A stretch of DNA of 64,000 bases from positions 1-64,000 of the forward strand of contig NZ_VTAV01000005.1 in NCBI RefSeq assembly GCF_008180195.1, in the 5' to 3' direction. This document shows positions 1-7,376 of this stretch, in pieces. The position numbers and the translations under genes were made by a program. This DNA is from Sphingobacterium phlebotomi (GTDB lineage Bacteria; Bacteroidota; Bacteroidia; Sphingobacteriales; Sphingobacteriaceae). The notes under the pieces were generated by a model. The model was not told the origin of the DNA. It ran no database searches and worked only from the letters and a program-made list of their open reading frames with translations. The first letter of the stretch is position 1. The number at the start of each line of letters is the position of its first letter.

Positions 1-77
1 TTTCCTGCGTTCTTTTTTCATTTTCAACTGCTAATTTAAACATTTATGCAGTTGTCCAGTATTTGGGTAGTATGATA
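1..77 (-). mobile_element. End of an IS3-family insertion sequence (partial, continues left of window)
   Basis: The first 77 bases are the reverse complement of the left end of the complete IS at 19243-20474, with only about two mismatches. They include the terminal inverted repeat (core AGTTGTCCAG, outer end GTATGATA) and the first seven codons of orfA (start codon at 19-21, - strand). The transposase and the other end lie outside the window. The element is inserted into the 3' part of the secreted-protein gene at 78-258. Confidence 0.9.
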
Positions 78-258
78 GAATATCCTTAATATCTTGCGGC
101 AGAATGCACGTGAGTTTAGCTTTCTTGGTTTTTCCCTGCGTGCTAATCGTATATTCAGAAAAGTACTGCACCTTTCTTGTCTGGCTGAACGCATGGGTAA
201 ACAACAAACAGAGTGCTGTTAGAAAAAGACTTCTAATGAAGATTGTTTTTATTTTCAT
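78..258 (-). pseudogene. Secreted small protein, C-terminus cut off by the IS
   Basis: An ORF starts at 258 on the - strand with a clear Sec signal peptide: MKIKTIFIR, then a hydrophobic stretch ending HAFSQ. About 60 native residues follow before the sequence runs into the IS end at 77. The last dozen or so residues of the open frame are encoded by the IS. The family is not recognised; the surviving part is basic and includes QGKTKKAKLT. The NUDIX fossil at 261-365 lies directly upstream on the same strand. Confidence 0.65.
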
Positions 259-260
259 AA

Positions 261-365
261 TTATAAGAGTTCATTAACAATTGGCAAATCCGCCTCTGCC
301 CAATCATAGTTTTTTAATTCATCGTGAGAAACCCAGATGGCCTGCGCATGCTCGGCAATAGCTAA
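261..365 (-). pseudogene. NUDIX hydrolase 3' fragment (fossil copy)
   Basis: Reading the - strand gives the last ~34 codons of a NUDIX protein (SLAIAEHAQAIWV, then NYDWAEADLPIV), ending in a TAA at 261-263. It is closely similar to the C-termini of the NUDIX genes at 5973-6350 and 13856-14242. The Nudix box and N-terminus are missing. It is one of five copies or pieces of this gene in the first 14.3 kb. Confidence 0.85.
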
Positions 366-440
366 CGAACCATACACTTAGAGTCCTGAGACAGCAGTAT
401 CCGTACTACGAGATTAGCACCAAAAACGACATAATTAGTT

Positions 441-659
441 TTATTTTTTAAAAATGGCGTCTACAGAGTTTATATCAAAAAAACTTGATATAAGTCTATC
501 TTGGCCTGCTTCATTTCTGTAAAATTCATACGTTTTACCTGGTCTTCCCCCAACTGTTTTTATAAATAGGCATGCCTTCTCTATATTAATAATTGCTCCA
601 GACTTAAATACAACAATAAAGTCTCTAGGTGCTGTACATCGATTAGTTGCTTCTTCCAT
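441..659 (-). CDS. Small hypothetical protein (72 aa)
   Basis: A 72-residue ORF with an ATG at 657-659 and stop at 441-443. It is soluble, has no signal peptide, and I do not recognise a family. It follows a short open fragment (676-807) by 16 bp on the same strand, so the two may be remnants of one operon. Function unknown; it could be an immunity-type or regulatory protein, but nothing in the sequence proves this. Confidence 0.45.
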   Translation of the reverse strand: MEEATNRCTAPRDFIVVFKSGAIINIEKACLFIKTVGGRPGKTYEFYRNEAGQDRLISSFFDINSVDAIFKK

Positions 660-675
660 TTCGATTATATTTTAT

Positions 676-807
676 TTAAACAATCATTTCTTTCATTACA
701 TCAATTTTTATACGGGAACGAGCTCTTTCAATTTCACTATCAAAAACAACAAAAGATTTTAAAGGGTCGTAACCTTTACCCAAAACTGTAGATGTAATTT
801 TTATTAC
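676..807 (-). pseudogene. 5'-truncated ORF fragment of unknown function
   Basis: On the - strand a 43-codon open stretch (includes GKGYDPLKSFVVFDSEIERA) ends with TAA at 676-678. An in-frame TAG sits directly upstream at 808-810 and there is no start codon at the 5' end. The codon pattern looks protein-like, so this is probably the tail of a gene whose front was lost. No family recognised. Confidence 0.35.
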
Positions 808-908
808 CTAAAAATAATCATTTTTTTCTCTTCTGCAAAATCGCGATCAATTACTATCCACCAGTTTTATCGTGATTTGGTCGAATATTCATCCGGCTTA
901 TATACCAT

Positions 909-942
909 AAAAAATCCTAAAGCATGGAGCCTCAGGATTTTT
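909..942 (-). terminator. Intrinsic terminator of the lumazine-binding-like gene
   Basis: On the - strand a hairpin made of AAAATCCTGAGGCTCC and its partner TTTAGGATTTTTT lies about 30 bp after the stop codon at 970. It is followed by a T run. It has the same architecture as the orphan hairpins at 1703-1735 and 5084-5117. Confidence 0.75.
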
Positions 943-969
943 ACTAACTAAACAAAAATCTAAAGTCTT

Positions 970-1407
970 TTACGGATAAGTTGTTTCCACTTTGCTTACT
1001 TTCCAGCCGTCTTTGCCCTGGTTCAGCGTGATGTAATCTACGCGGGTGAAGTTATCAAATGCCATTGTTGCTTTGGCTACGCATACCTTTCCGTCCTGCG
1101 ATAGGATCTCGTAGCTGCTCCGGCAGTCATATTTGTTACCCTTGTTGGCTTTCAGATATTTGATGTATTCCTTTTTGCCCGCACGGTCGTTGTTGTTCAC
1201 GTTGCTGTACTGGAAATCATCGGCAAAAAGAAACTTGTTCAGGTCGATGCTACCCACGGTCACAGCTTCCATATAGGAGCCAATTACCATGTCCGATTCC
1301 ACGTTTTTTAAAGGATTGGCTTTTTCCGAAGCAAAGGAGCTTAGGGATGTTACCATGATCAATGCTGCTGCGATAGTTCTCCATGTAGTTTTCAATGTCG
1401 TTTTCAT
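970..1407 (-). CDS. Secreted lumazine-binding-like / SnoaL-type protein, copy 1
   Basis: A 145-residue protein. I chose the ATG at 1405-1407 because it begins a signal peptide (MKTTLKTTWRTIAAALIMV, cleavage near SSFASEK) and because the second copy at 4382-4807 starts at the matching place; the open frame upstream is the conserved promoter region. The mature part (FADDFQYSNVNNND, KKEYIKYLKANKG, FDNFTRVDYITL, GWKVSKVETTY) fits the small NTF2/SnoaL fold labelled putative lumazine-binding in Bacteroidota. No enzymatic role is demonstrated for the family. It is nearly identical to copy 2 apart from a four-residue insertion in the signal peptide. A third, dead fragment lies at 2708-2770. Confidence 0.75.
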   Translation of the reverse strand: MKTTLKTTWRTIAAALIMVTSLSSFASEKANPLKNVESDMVIGSYMEAVTVGSIDLNKFLFADDFQYSNVNNNDRAGKKEYIKYLKANKGNKYDCRSSYEILSQDGKVCVAKATMAFDNFTRVDYITLNQGKDGWKVSKVETTYP

Positions 1408-1464
1408 ATCTGTAGTTTTTAATGTGATGTGTATATTATTTTTTCTATTTCTTATTTGATATCT

Positions 1465-1472
1465 CAAAGGTA
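1465..1472 (-). promoter_or_regulatory. -7 promoter box (TACCTTTG) of the copy-1 lumazine-binding-like gene
   Basis: The - strand reads TACCTTTG, an exact match to the Bacteroidota TAnnTTTG box, about 58 bp upstream of the chosen ATG. The same box sits at the same place upstream of copy 2 (4863-4870). Confidence 0.65.
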
Positions 1473-1482
1473 GGGCAGCGGG

Positions 1483-1555
1483 TAGATTTACCGAATAACG
1501 ATTAGACCAAGCTCCGGCATTTCTCGGTAACTGCGGTAAAAATATCGGTGAATGC
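1483..1555 (-). promoter_or_regulatory. Conserved upstream operator region, copy 1
   Basis: About 70 bp directly upstream of the promoter box are almost identical to 4889-4957 upstream of copy 2, although flanking sequence diverges. On the - strand it contains two direct repeats, TTACCGCAG and TTACCGAGA, and a further CGGTAA-type half site near the promoter. This arrangement fits an activator site, for example a LytTR-type direct repeat, but the regulator is not identified. Confidence 0.45.
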
Positions 1556-1702
1556 GCTATGCATATATCTACTTGTCTGTTCATACCAAAAGAATTGCAA
1601 GCCAGCTGCCAAAGTATTCAATACGCTGTTTTAAAGGTGTTTGTGTTTTTTAGGGGGATTTCCGGCTGTTCACCGTCGGACAGCCGGTGTCCGGTACTGA
1701 AC

Positions 1703-1782
1703 AAAAAATCCTGAAGCGGGGAGCCTCAGGATTTTTAACTAACTAACCAATTATAAACCTAAAATTATGAAGTACAAATATA
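1703..1782 (-). ncRNA. Possible small RNA: promoter box plus orphan terminator, copy 1
   Basis: On the - strand TATATTTG (plus positions 1775-1782) is an exact -7 box. It is followed by about 35 nt of unstructured sequence (GGTTAGTTAGTTAAAAA type) and a strong hairpin with a T run at 1703-1735. No ORF lies in between. The predicted transcript would be about 65 nt. A homologous unit lies at 5084-5165. It could equally be the leftover 3' UTR of a deleted gene. Confidence 0.35.
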
Positions 1783-2009
1783 ACGACTAAAGCACGCATT
1801 TCGTTTCTAGTAAGTGTATATTTAACACATATTAACAAGAGCCCGGCCTATAAGTAGTATTGGTTTTACTCTTGTAGCGTTTAATCTAGGGGTGCCGTTT
1901 ATATTTTTATACGGCGCCTATATGTGAAATACATCTATGGCATTATTGCTACATATTATTAAAAAACAGCTTTCATTATAGATTCTAAAAAGATTAATTA
2001 TTATTTGAA

Positions 2010-2330
2010 ATGAAAAAACTATATTTTTTGATAGCCATCTTTACCATCGCATTACATGCATGTACCAAGGAAAAAGAGCAGGATCTAGGTGATGTGCCTG
2101 ATTCCCTGCGGCAGTACATGACGGAAGGTTGTACATGTGACCCTCGAATAGGGCTTTTTAAATGGAATGAGCGTGTACTATATGTGCATTGGTACATAGG
2201 CCCTGCGTGCAACACGATTTCGAGTTATTATGATGAAGAAGGCAGCAAACTGGATCTGACGGCAGAAGAGCAGCATCTCTTTTGGGAACAGAAAGAACTG
2301 GTGAAGATGATCTGGGTGTGTGGTGAATGA
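2010..2330 (+). CDS. Small lipoprotein, hypothetical
   Basis: A 106-residue protein beginning MKKLYFLIAIFTIALHACTKEKE, a typical lipoprotein signal peptide with cysteine at about residue 18. The mature part has several further cysteines (GCTCDPR, GPACN, WVCGE) and tryptophans, suggesting a small disulfide-bonded periplasmic or surface domain. It stands alone, flanked by non-coding sequence on the left and by gene fossils on the right. No family recognised. Confidence 0.65.
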   Translation: MKKLYFLIAIFTIALHACTKEKEQDLGDVPDSLRQYMTEGCTCDPRIGLFKWNERVLYVHWYIGPACNTISSYYDEEGSKLDLTAEEQHLFWEQKELVKMIWVCGE

Positions 2331-2373
2331 ATTAGCACTTACCGTCGTTTGGAGAAGTAGAAGTCACCCAACC

Positions 2374-2525
2374 ACCATCTTCGCTGATGCCGTCCAAAGG
2401 TATTCAGGGATAGGTTCTTCCAGCTTCCACTGAATAGACATCGGTTTCTATCCCGTATGGCTTAGCCTAAATCCACACAAGGAATCTCTTCAAATCCAAT
2501 CTTATCGATTTTCATCTCTAGAACT
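2374..2525 (-). pseudogene. Fossil of the DUF3427-type helicase gene (C-terminal scraps)
   Basis: The - strand contains two joined pieces of the helicase gene found intact at 10716-13865. Bases 2374-2469 match the gene's last ~30 codons (10716-10815), and about 2465-2525 match 11197-11262. The roughly 390 bp between them is deleted; the join falls at CGTATGGCT/AGCC. There is no open frame worth calling. Confidence 0.8.
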
Positions 2526-2588
2526 TTAAGATATGCTTTCATATTAAGTTTGGGTGTATACGCGCGAGAATTCAATTTCAAGATCCGT

Positions 2589-2687
2589 ATGGCATTAGAA
2601 CCCGTCATGGATTATGAATATATGGAACTGAACAATAAACAACGTCGCGAGATTGAGAAACTTCATAAAAAACGTAAAGTAGAATAA
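2589..2687 (+). pseudogene. Short ORF, probable C-terminal remnant
   Basis: A 32-codon frame from ATG 2589 to TAA 2685-2687 ending in a basic, helical tail (KQRREIEKLHKKRKVE). The frame stays open for at least 20 codons upstream of the ATG without a start, so this is more likely the end of a truncated gene than a real small gene. Its origin is not recognised. It lies between helicase and lumazine-binding fossils. Confidence 0.3.
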
Positions 2688-2707
2688 TACGGATCTCCAC
2701 GGAATAA

Positions 2708-2770
2708 TTAATCTACGCGGGTAAAGATATCAAATGCCATCGTTGCCTTGGCTACGCACATCTTTCCTTA
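2708..2770 (-). pseudogene. Fossil of the lumazine-binding-like gene (third copy)
   Basis: About 60 bp match the C-terminal coding part of the copies at 970-1407 and 4382-4807. The matching segment includes TCTACGCGGGTAAAG and GCCTTGGCTACGCA. It has no start or stop of its own. Confidence 0.75.
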
Positions 2771-2874
2771 GGGCACGTAATCTGGTCAATATTGATTTTG
2801 CGGCGCTACGTCAAGAGAATTTGTGATTACTTATATATTTCTTATATTTATCGATAATCAATACTAACTATCTC

Positions 2875-4122
2875 ATGACAGATAAAGATTCAAGTCAAAC
2901 TATTACGTATTCCGTCGCTTATCGTGTCGCTTTAATTTGCCTGTTTATTACCATAATAGCGGTAATAACCTTGTTGCTTATACCACTACTTGGGTATCCA
3001 CTTCCTATACCAAGAGGTTCGGAATTGGTAGCCATTTTGCTTATAGTCATACTATATAAATTTTTCAACTACACCCGTTATGTTTTCCGTTGGAGCGCCG
3101 TGCTATATCGAAACGGGATCGACGTTTTCGATCCGAAGCGCGGAAAACTATCCTATCGTTGGGAAAGAGATTTGGTGAGCATTGGAGATTTCAATTTGAA
3201 TCTACTCGTCATCTTCCCTGGAGAAGATAAAAAGCGAGATTATTCTTATAAAATTAGTAAATGGATAAGCAGGAAACGGTTAATTGTCCAATCCAATATA
3301 GAATATGCCAAGAATGGGAAGAACGAAAAACTCAAGATCAGTGTGCAACAGCGAAAAGTGGTTATGGACGAGACACAGCAGATGTTTGATGATTTTTTTA
3401 AAAAGCATAAGTATAATCTGCCCTTTCTCGCCTATTGTCTTTCGTTGGGCACGACGGGTCTCACATGTGCCTATACCCTAATCGATATTTTATATTTTAA
3501 ATTGTGGGTTGCCGTTGTTTTATGTGTAGCGGTAGCGCTGCAAATTACGCTCGTTATCCAATACAGCAGGCTGTTTGCCCAGAAGCCACTAGCAAAGCTT
3601 TGGGGTGCAACATTTGTGTCCGTAGCTGTGTTTACGTTCATTATGTTTGATAATGTGCATGCCGAGCGTGAATTGTTATTTTTCCAGTGGGGAATTGTGT
3701 TTGGGTTGGTCGTTACACTATTTATTGTCGGTTTTGTACTGTATCACGGTAGGTATATATCCAGCATATACAATTGGATACTATGTTTAGCTGTGTTTGT
3801 ATTATTCAGTTTATACTGTACTTCTGCTTTAAAGCTTGCCAATATGTTTGATGCCGGAGAAACTTTGCGATGGGAGCAGGGTACGACACGTTCGGTATGG
3901 CCTATTCCTATTATTATACCCGGAAATGATCCTGATTATATCAAATTTGATAATACTGCTTGGGGAACGAGAGGTATGGGGTTGTTCTTTTCCGATGAGA
4001 TTAAAGAAAGTATCGCCGATGTCCGGGTCGAGGTACGGATATTTAAGGGGAGGCTTGGCGTACCGTGGTTTTATAAGAATTACCACGAAGATCAGAGCGA
4101 TAATGCAAGGTTAATAAAGTAA
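2875..4122 (+). CDS. Integral membrane protein, hypothetical
   Basis: A 415-residue protein starting at ATG 2875. Two hydrophobic helices lie near residues 15-60. A soluble segment (about 65-180) contains RWSAVLYRNGIDVFDPKRG. At least four more helices lie between about 180 and 325, followed by a soluble C-terminal part of about 90 residues. The N-terminal soluble part with helices before and after resembles bacterial PH-domain-like membrane proteins, but I cannot assign a family. It stands alone between fossil regions; its 3' end is followed by a vsr fossil. Confidence 0.7.
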   Translation: MTDKDSSQTITYSVAYRVALICLFITIIAVITLLLIPLLGYPLPIPRGSELVAILLIVILYKFFNYTRYVFRWSAVLYRNGIDVFDPKRGKLSYRWERDLVSIGDFNLNLLVIFPGEDKKRDYSYKISKWISRKRLIVQSNIEYAKNGKNEKLKISVQQRKVVMDETQQMFDDFFKKHKYNLPFLAYCLSLGTTGLTCAYTLIDILYFKLWVAVVLCVAVALQITLVIQYSRLFAQKPLAKLWGATFVSVAVFTFIMFDNVHAERELLFFQWGIVFGLVVTLFIVGFVLYHGRYISSIYNWILCLAVFVLFSLYCTSALKLANMFDAGETLRWEQGTTRSVWPIPIIIPGNDPDYIKFDNTAWGTRGMGLFFSDEIKESIADVRVEVRIFKGRLGVPWFYKNYHEDQSDNARLIK

Positions 4123-4181
4123 CATTATGCATAGGGCAATCATACGAGGAAATGGCCTGTTTCCAAGCAAATGGTTAATAG

Positions 4182-4255
4182 CCCGGGAGGCTCTTGTCGT
4201 ATAGGCGGAGACGGATATTTTTCGCGCAGAGTGCGCGGCATAGTATCAGGAACTT
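4182..4255 (-). pseudogene. Fossil of a vsr-type endonuclease gene
   Basis: The segment GGCTCTTGTCGTATAGGCGG and the following ~50 bp match 9998-10075 inside the intact vsr-like gene, with scattered substitutions and no open frame. It is a second, degraded copy of the same gene. Confidence 0.7.
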
Positions 4256-4318
4256 GCGAAAGGAAAATATAAATATGACTGCTTATTTTTTATACACACT
4301 CCCTTGGGTATAAGCTTG

Positions 4319-4350
4319 GAAAAAATCAAAGCCTGCATCCGCAGGCTTTG
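4319..4350 (-). terminator. Intrinsic terminator of the copy-2 lumazine-binding-like gene
   Basis: On the - strand AAAGCCTGC-GGAT-GCAGGCTTT forms a perfect 9-bp stem followed by GATTTTTT, about 30 bp downstream of the stop codon at 4382. Confidence 0.85.
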
Positions 4351-4381
4351 CTAACTAAACTAAACAAAAATCTAAAGCCTT

Positions 4382-4807
4382 TTACGGATAAGTCGTTTCC
4401 ACCTTGCTCACCTTCCAGCCGTCCTTTCCCTGGTTCAAGGTGATATAATCTACGCGGGTAAAGTTATCAAATGCCATTGTTGCCTTGGCTACGCATACCC
4501 TTCCGTCTTGCGATAGGATCTCGTAGCTGCTCTTGCAGTCATATTGCATTCCCTTGTTGGCCTTCAGGTGTTTAATGTATTCCTTTTTGCCCGCGCGGTC
4601 GTTGTTGTTCACGTTGCGGTACTGGAAATCATCCGCAAAAAGGAACTTGTTCAGGTCGATGCTACCCACGGTAACCGTTTCTAGGTATGTATTCAGAATC
4701 ATGCTTGATTCCACGTTTTTCAAAGGATTGGCTTTTTCCGAAGCAAACGAGCTTAGGGATGTAACCATGATCAAAGCTGCTGCGATAGTTTTCAATGTCG
4801 TTTTCAT
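4382..4807 (-). CDS. Secreted lumazine-binding-like / SnoaL-type protein, copy 2
   Basis: A 141-residue protein starting at ATG 4805-4807, with signal peptide MKTTLKTIAAALIMVTSL and cleavage near SSFASEK. The mature protein differs from copy 1 in only a few residues (for example SSMILNTYLETVTV in place of SDMVIGSYMEAVTV). Both copies keep the aromatic core and the C-terminal strand GKDGWKVSKVETTYP. The gene has its own promoter and terminator. The strong similarity of coding, upstream and terminator-flanking sequence implies recent duplication of a complete transcription unit. Function unknown beyond the small-ligand-binding fold. Confidence 0.75.
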   Translation of the reverse strand: MKTTLKTIAAALIMVTSLSSFASEKANPLKNVESSMILNTYLETVTVGSIDLNKFLFADDFQYRNVNNNDRAGKKEYIKHLKANKGMQYDCKSSYEILSQDGRVCVAKATMAFDNFTRVDYITLNQGKDGWKVSKVETTYP

Positions 4808-4862
4808 GTCTGTAGTTTTTAATGTTTTATATTTAATATCTATTATTTCTTATTTGATATCT

Positions 4863-4957
4863 CAAAGGTAGGGTAGTAGGCTTATTTACCGAATAACGAT
4901 TAGACCAAGCTCCGGCATTTCTCGGTAACTGCGGTAAAAAAATCGGTGAATGCATTT
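4863..4957 (-). promoter_or_regulatory. Promoter and conserved operator region, copy 2
   Basis: TACCTTTG on the - strand (plus 4863-4870) is the -7 box. Bases 4889-4957 repeat the operator seen at 1483-1555, with the TTACCGCAG/TTACCGAGA pair. Conservation of this block between the copies, against diverged flanks, supports a regulatory role. Confidence 0.5.
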
Positions 4958-5083
4958 CCATGACATCTGTCTATGCAACAGAGATTCCGGCGAAGTTTTT
5001 TACGAGCATCTTGGGTTCTGAAGAACATCTCCAAAATGGATAAGCTGCCTACCTATCTCAAATAGACGAATTGCGATAATAAC

Positions 5084-5165
5084 AAAAAATCCTGAGGCGG
5101 GGAGCTTCAGGATTTTTACTAACTAACCAATTATTAACCTAAATTATGAATTGCTAAAATATTAT
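5084..5165 (-). ncRNA. Possible small RNA or fossil 3' UTR, copy 2
   Basis: Homologous to 1703-1782: the same hairpin (AAAAATCCTGAAGCTCCCC and partner, T run) preceded on the - strand by a GGTTAGTTAGTAAAAA segment. The -7 box here is degenerate (TAATATTTTAG), so this copy may be inactive. No ORF is present. Confidence 0.3.
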
Positions 5166-5237
5166 CAATTCTTGTGCCTTTCTCCTGATATAACAGCATT
5201 TTAACATATCTTAACAAGTTTCCCGTTCAGTAAAATA

Positions 5238-5273
5238 ATAATTCCCTAACAACCGGCATATCCGCTTCCGCCC
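5238..5273 (-). pseudogene. NUDIX hydrolase 3'-terminal scrap
   Basis: About 36 bp (including AACCGGCATATCCGC) match the extreme 3' end of the NUDIX genes, the part encoding DWAEADVPVV. It sits directly beyond the stop codon of the gene at 5277-5915. Confidence 0.65.
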
Positions 5274-5276
5274 TGG

Positions 5277-5915
5277 TTAGGCCTTGCTTGCTTCTTTGAT
5301 TATCTCTTCAATAAAATCAAAGTTAGCTAGTTCGCGTTTAATTTTATACGGATTGATTGTTTTATCTACTCGATAAAGTACATGTTCCCGAATCTCGCTC
5401 TCTGAAAATATCGAACAGATAATAGTATATTTATCCGTCAAATCGATTTTTGAAAGTAGATGGTTTACACCGAAATGACTCCCTCCACTGGACAATATCA
5501 GTATATCTGCTTTTGCGGCGGATAATTCCATTTTTTCTTCTTTTATTTCGATTAAGCGTTCATCTTTCGAGAATACCTCGATCAATTCTTTCTTGCCTTT
5601 ACAAAAGGTCTGCCATAAAAAATAACTGTATTTCTCTTTTATAGGTAGAGGTCTTCGTATAGACTTCATTTTTTTAGCTCTAGAGAGCAGATACTCGTGT
5701 GCGCTAGCGACGGATGCAAACATCGGCTCATTCATCGCCTCTACCAGCAATGATTCATCAATTGGATAATTTTTTGGTAAAAAAGTAGCAGCAGATCTGA
5801 TCATCTCTTCTTTTTTCTCGGTGTAAGCTTCAAGAGGATTAACGTACCTTTCTTCTTTTAGGTTTAATTCGGTGCCTTTCCAGGACCGTATAATTCGTTG
5901 AATAAATTCTTGCAT
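5277..5915 (-). CDS. Hypothetical protein (212 aa)
   Basis: A soluble, charged protein starting at ATG 5913-5915. There is no signal peptide or membrane helix. The N-terminal half is rich in Glu and Lys; the C-terminal half has alternating hydrophobic strands and helices (AADILILSSGGSHFGVNHLL, DKYTIICSIFSESEIREHVL) that look like a small alpha/beta domain. I do not recognise the family. It lies between two NUDIX copies (scrap at 5238, intact gene at 5973), which suggests it arrived as cargo between duplicated segments. Confidence 0.6.
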   Translation of the reverse strand: MQEFIQRIIRSWKGTELNLKEERYVNPLEAYTEKKEEMIRSAATFLPKNYPIDESLLVEAMNEPMFASVASAHEYLLSRAKKMKSIRRPLPIKEKYSYFLWQTFCKGKKELIEVFSKDERLIEIKEEKMELSAAKADILILSSGGSHFGVNHLLSKIDLTDKYTIICSIFSESEIREHVLYRVDKTINPYKIKRELANFDFIEEIIKEASKA

Positions 5916-5972
5916 ATATTTCGGCTTATTTGTACGCTGGTGCAGTAAAGTTAAGATGTAAATGTTGCAATT

Positions 5973-6350
5973 TCAACTAGTAATTTCCTTTACTACCGGC
6001 ACATCCGCCTCTGCCCAATCGTAGTTTTTTAAGTCATTGTAAGAAACCCAGATGGCCTGCGCGTGTTCGGCAATAGCTAGCGAACCACCAGCCCATTTAC
6101 AAAGAAAAGGGTAGAGGCGGAGCGAAAATTCAGGATATTGGTGTTCTACCACAGTAAGCGCCGATCCAACTTCAATCGCCAAGCCCAGTTCTTCCCGGAT
6201 TTCTCTTCTGAGACAATCCTCTTTGCTTTCGCCGTTTTCAATTTTGCCGCCCGGAAATTCCCATTTCAGCGGAAGTTTCATCCGCTCGGATCGTTGGCAG
6301 ATCAAAATCTTATTATCATGTTCTATAATGGCACAGGTTACGTGAAGCAT
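5973..6350 (-). CDS. NUDIX hydrolase (MutT-like), intact copy A
   Basis: A 125-residue protein. I start it at ATG 6348-6350 (MLHVTCAIIEHDNKILICQR), as in the other copies; the longer open frame runs through the promoter-hairpin leader. The Nudix box is complete: GGKIENGESKEDCLRREIRE followed by ELG (GX5EX7REUXEEXGU pattern) at about residues 36-58. The family hydrolyses nucleoside diphosphates linked to another moiety, often oxidised dNTPs; substrate here is unknown. It is closely similar to copy B (13856-14242), the partner of the DUF3427-type helicase. Its promoter and leader hairpin at 6383-6451 are a duplicate of the one in front of the Api92-NUDIX-helicase operon. Confidence 0.88.
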   Translation of the reverse strand: MLHVTCAIIEHDNKILICQRSERMKLPLKWEFPGGKIENGESKEDCLRREIREELGLAIEVGSALTVVEHQYPEFSLRLYPFLCKWAGGSLAIAEHAQAIWVSYNDLKNYDWAEADVPVVKEITS

Positions 6351-6382
6351 GAGGTAAAGGTAAGAGTTTGTGATAGCTTTAT

Positions 6383-6451
6383 AAAGCAAAAGACACGCCC
6401 TGGGACGCTGTTCAGATGGGTAGCGTGGCGTGTACTGTTGATGCAAATGTA
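6383..6451 (-). promoter_or_regulatory. Promoter and leader-hairpin module, copy A
   Basis: On the - strand TACATTTG (plus 6444-6451) is an exact TAnnTTTG box. Directly downstream a strong stem (ACACGCC + ACGCT paired with AGCGT + GGCGTGT, with a bulge) is followed by CTTTTGCTTT, resembling an attenuator or short-RNA terminator. The 65-bp block is about 95% identical to 14937-15005. Confidence 0.55.
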
Positions 6452-6482
6452 GGTACTTCTCTCTAGAACTACAACTGGCAGA

Positions 6483-7376
6483 TCATATTTCCAGCACCAT
6501 GCCATATGTTACGGTATAGTCCATCCAGAACGCATCAATTACAGGTAATTCTCTTCGAGGTAAATGAATCATTTTAGCCAACATACTCATCGAATAACAA
6601 GAAGGGGTTTTGTGAAATTTTTCAGGGCAGCTGAAATACCATTTGTTATTTTCCATGCCAAGTCTGAACAACTTTACCCAGTCTATGTAGCTTTCCCAAA
6701 AAGGATTACCGCTATAAGAGAAATTATCTTCATTTACGCGTCTATTGATCGTAAAAACACTGAGTCGTTGATCTACATTATCTTTTGTAATCCAACCTTT
6801 ACCATAGAGCTCCGCACATACGTTGCGCTCCAGTTCGATGATGCGTTTCAGCTTCCTTTCAGCCTTTATCAACTCTTCATTCAGTAACGCATACTTTTTA
6901 AAATAAGGCATCCTATGTCGATAGCTTAGATTTGTATTTACACCTATTTGGTAATCAATTTTTACCCCGATCACTATTTTATTTATGGTGGATATATCTT
7001 TCCTTGATAATTCAGCACGATTACATGTCAGCGATTCCCAAAACGGGGAAGCCCAGCCGTAACCGGAATCTATATAATAAGTATCCCACGCCTCTCTGTA
7101 TTCTGCATCCTCTATATACAAGGGCATGTATGTCATCCCTTTCGTTTCAATTATTGGCTCATGGTAAGCAGTAGCGCTTTTCAGATGTGCCTTATGGTTC
7201 GGGCTGTATGCTTTAACCACCTCATCAAAGTTGTAGTCAAGTAAAATTCCTTCATTTTCCAGCAATTCAACAAACCCTTTCAGTTTGCTATATAACTTAA
7301 TAAAACCAGCTTCATTTTTCCTGAGTGTATTGTTAATCCGTGTAAGTCGATTCTCTACTTTTTTATTGTATTTCAT
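6483..7376 (-). CDS. Hypothetical protein (297 aa)
   Basis: A soluble protein starting at ATG 7374-7376. The N-terminus is basic and helical (NKKVENRLTRINNTLRK). The middle contains paired WASPFWESLTCNRAEL and NPFWESYIDWVKLF segments, a weak internal repeat around an FWES core. No catalytic motif, signal peptide or membrane helix is evident. Its start overlaps the end of the hydrolase gene 7363-7938 by 14 bp, so the two are likely co-transcribed. Function unknown. Confidence 0.6.
   Translation of the reverse strand: MKYNKKVENRLTRINNTLRKNEAGFIKLYSKLKGFVELLENEGILLDYNFDEVVKAYSPNHKAHLKSATAYHEPIIETKGMTYMPLYIEDAEYREAWDTYYIDSGYGWASPFWESLTCNRAELSRKDISTINKIVIGVKIDYQIGVNTNLSYRHRMPYFKKYALLNEELIKAERKLKRIIELERNVCAELYGKGWITKDNVDQRLSVFTINRRVNEDNFSYSGNPFWESYIDWVKLFRLGMENNKWYFSCPEKFHKTPSCYSMSMLAKMIHLPRRELPVIDAFWMDYTVTYGMVLEI

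Noticed and set aside
1408..1584. Longer N-terminus (start at 1584) for the copy-1 lumazine-binding-like protein
   Set aside because: The extra 59 codons run through the -7 box and the conserved operator block, while the signal peptide starts at 1407 as in copy 2.
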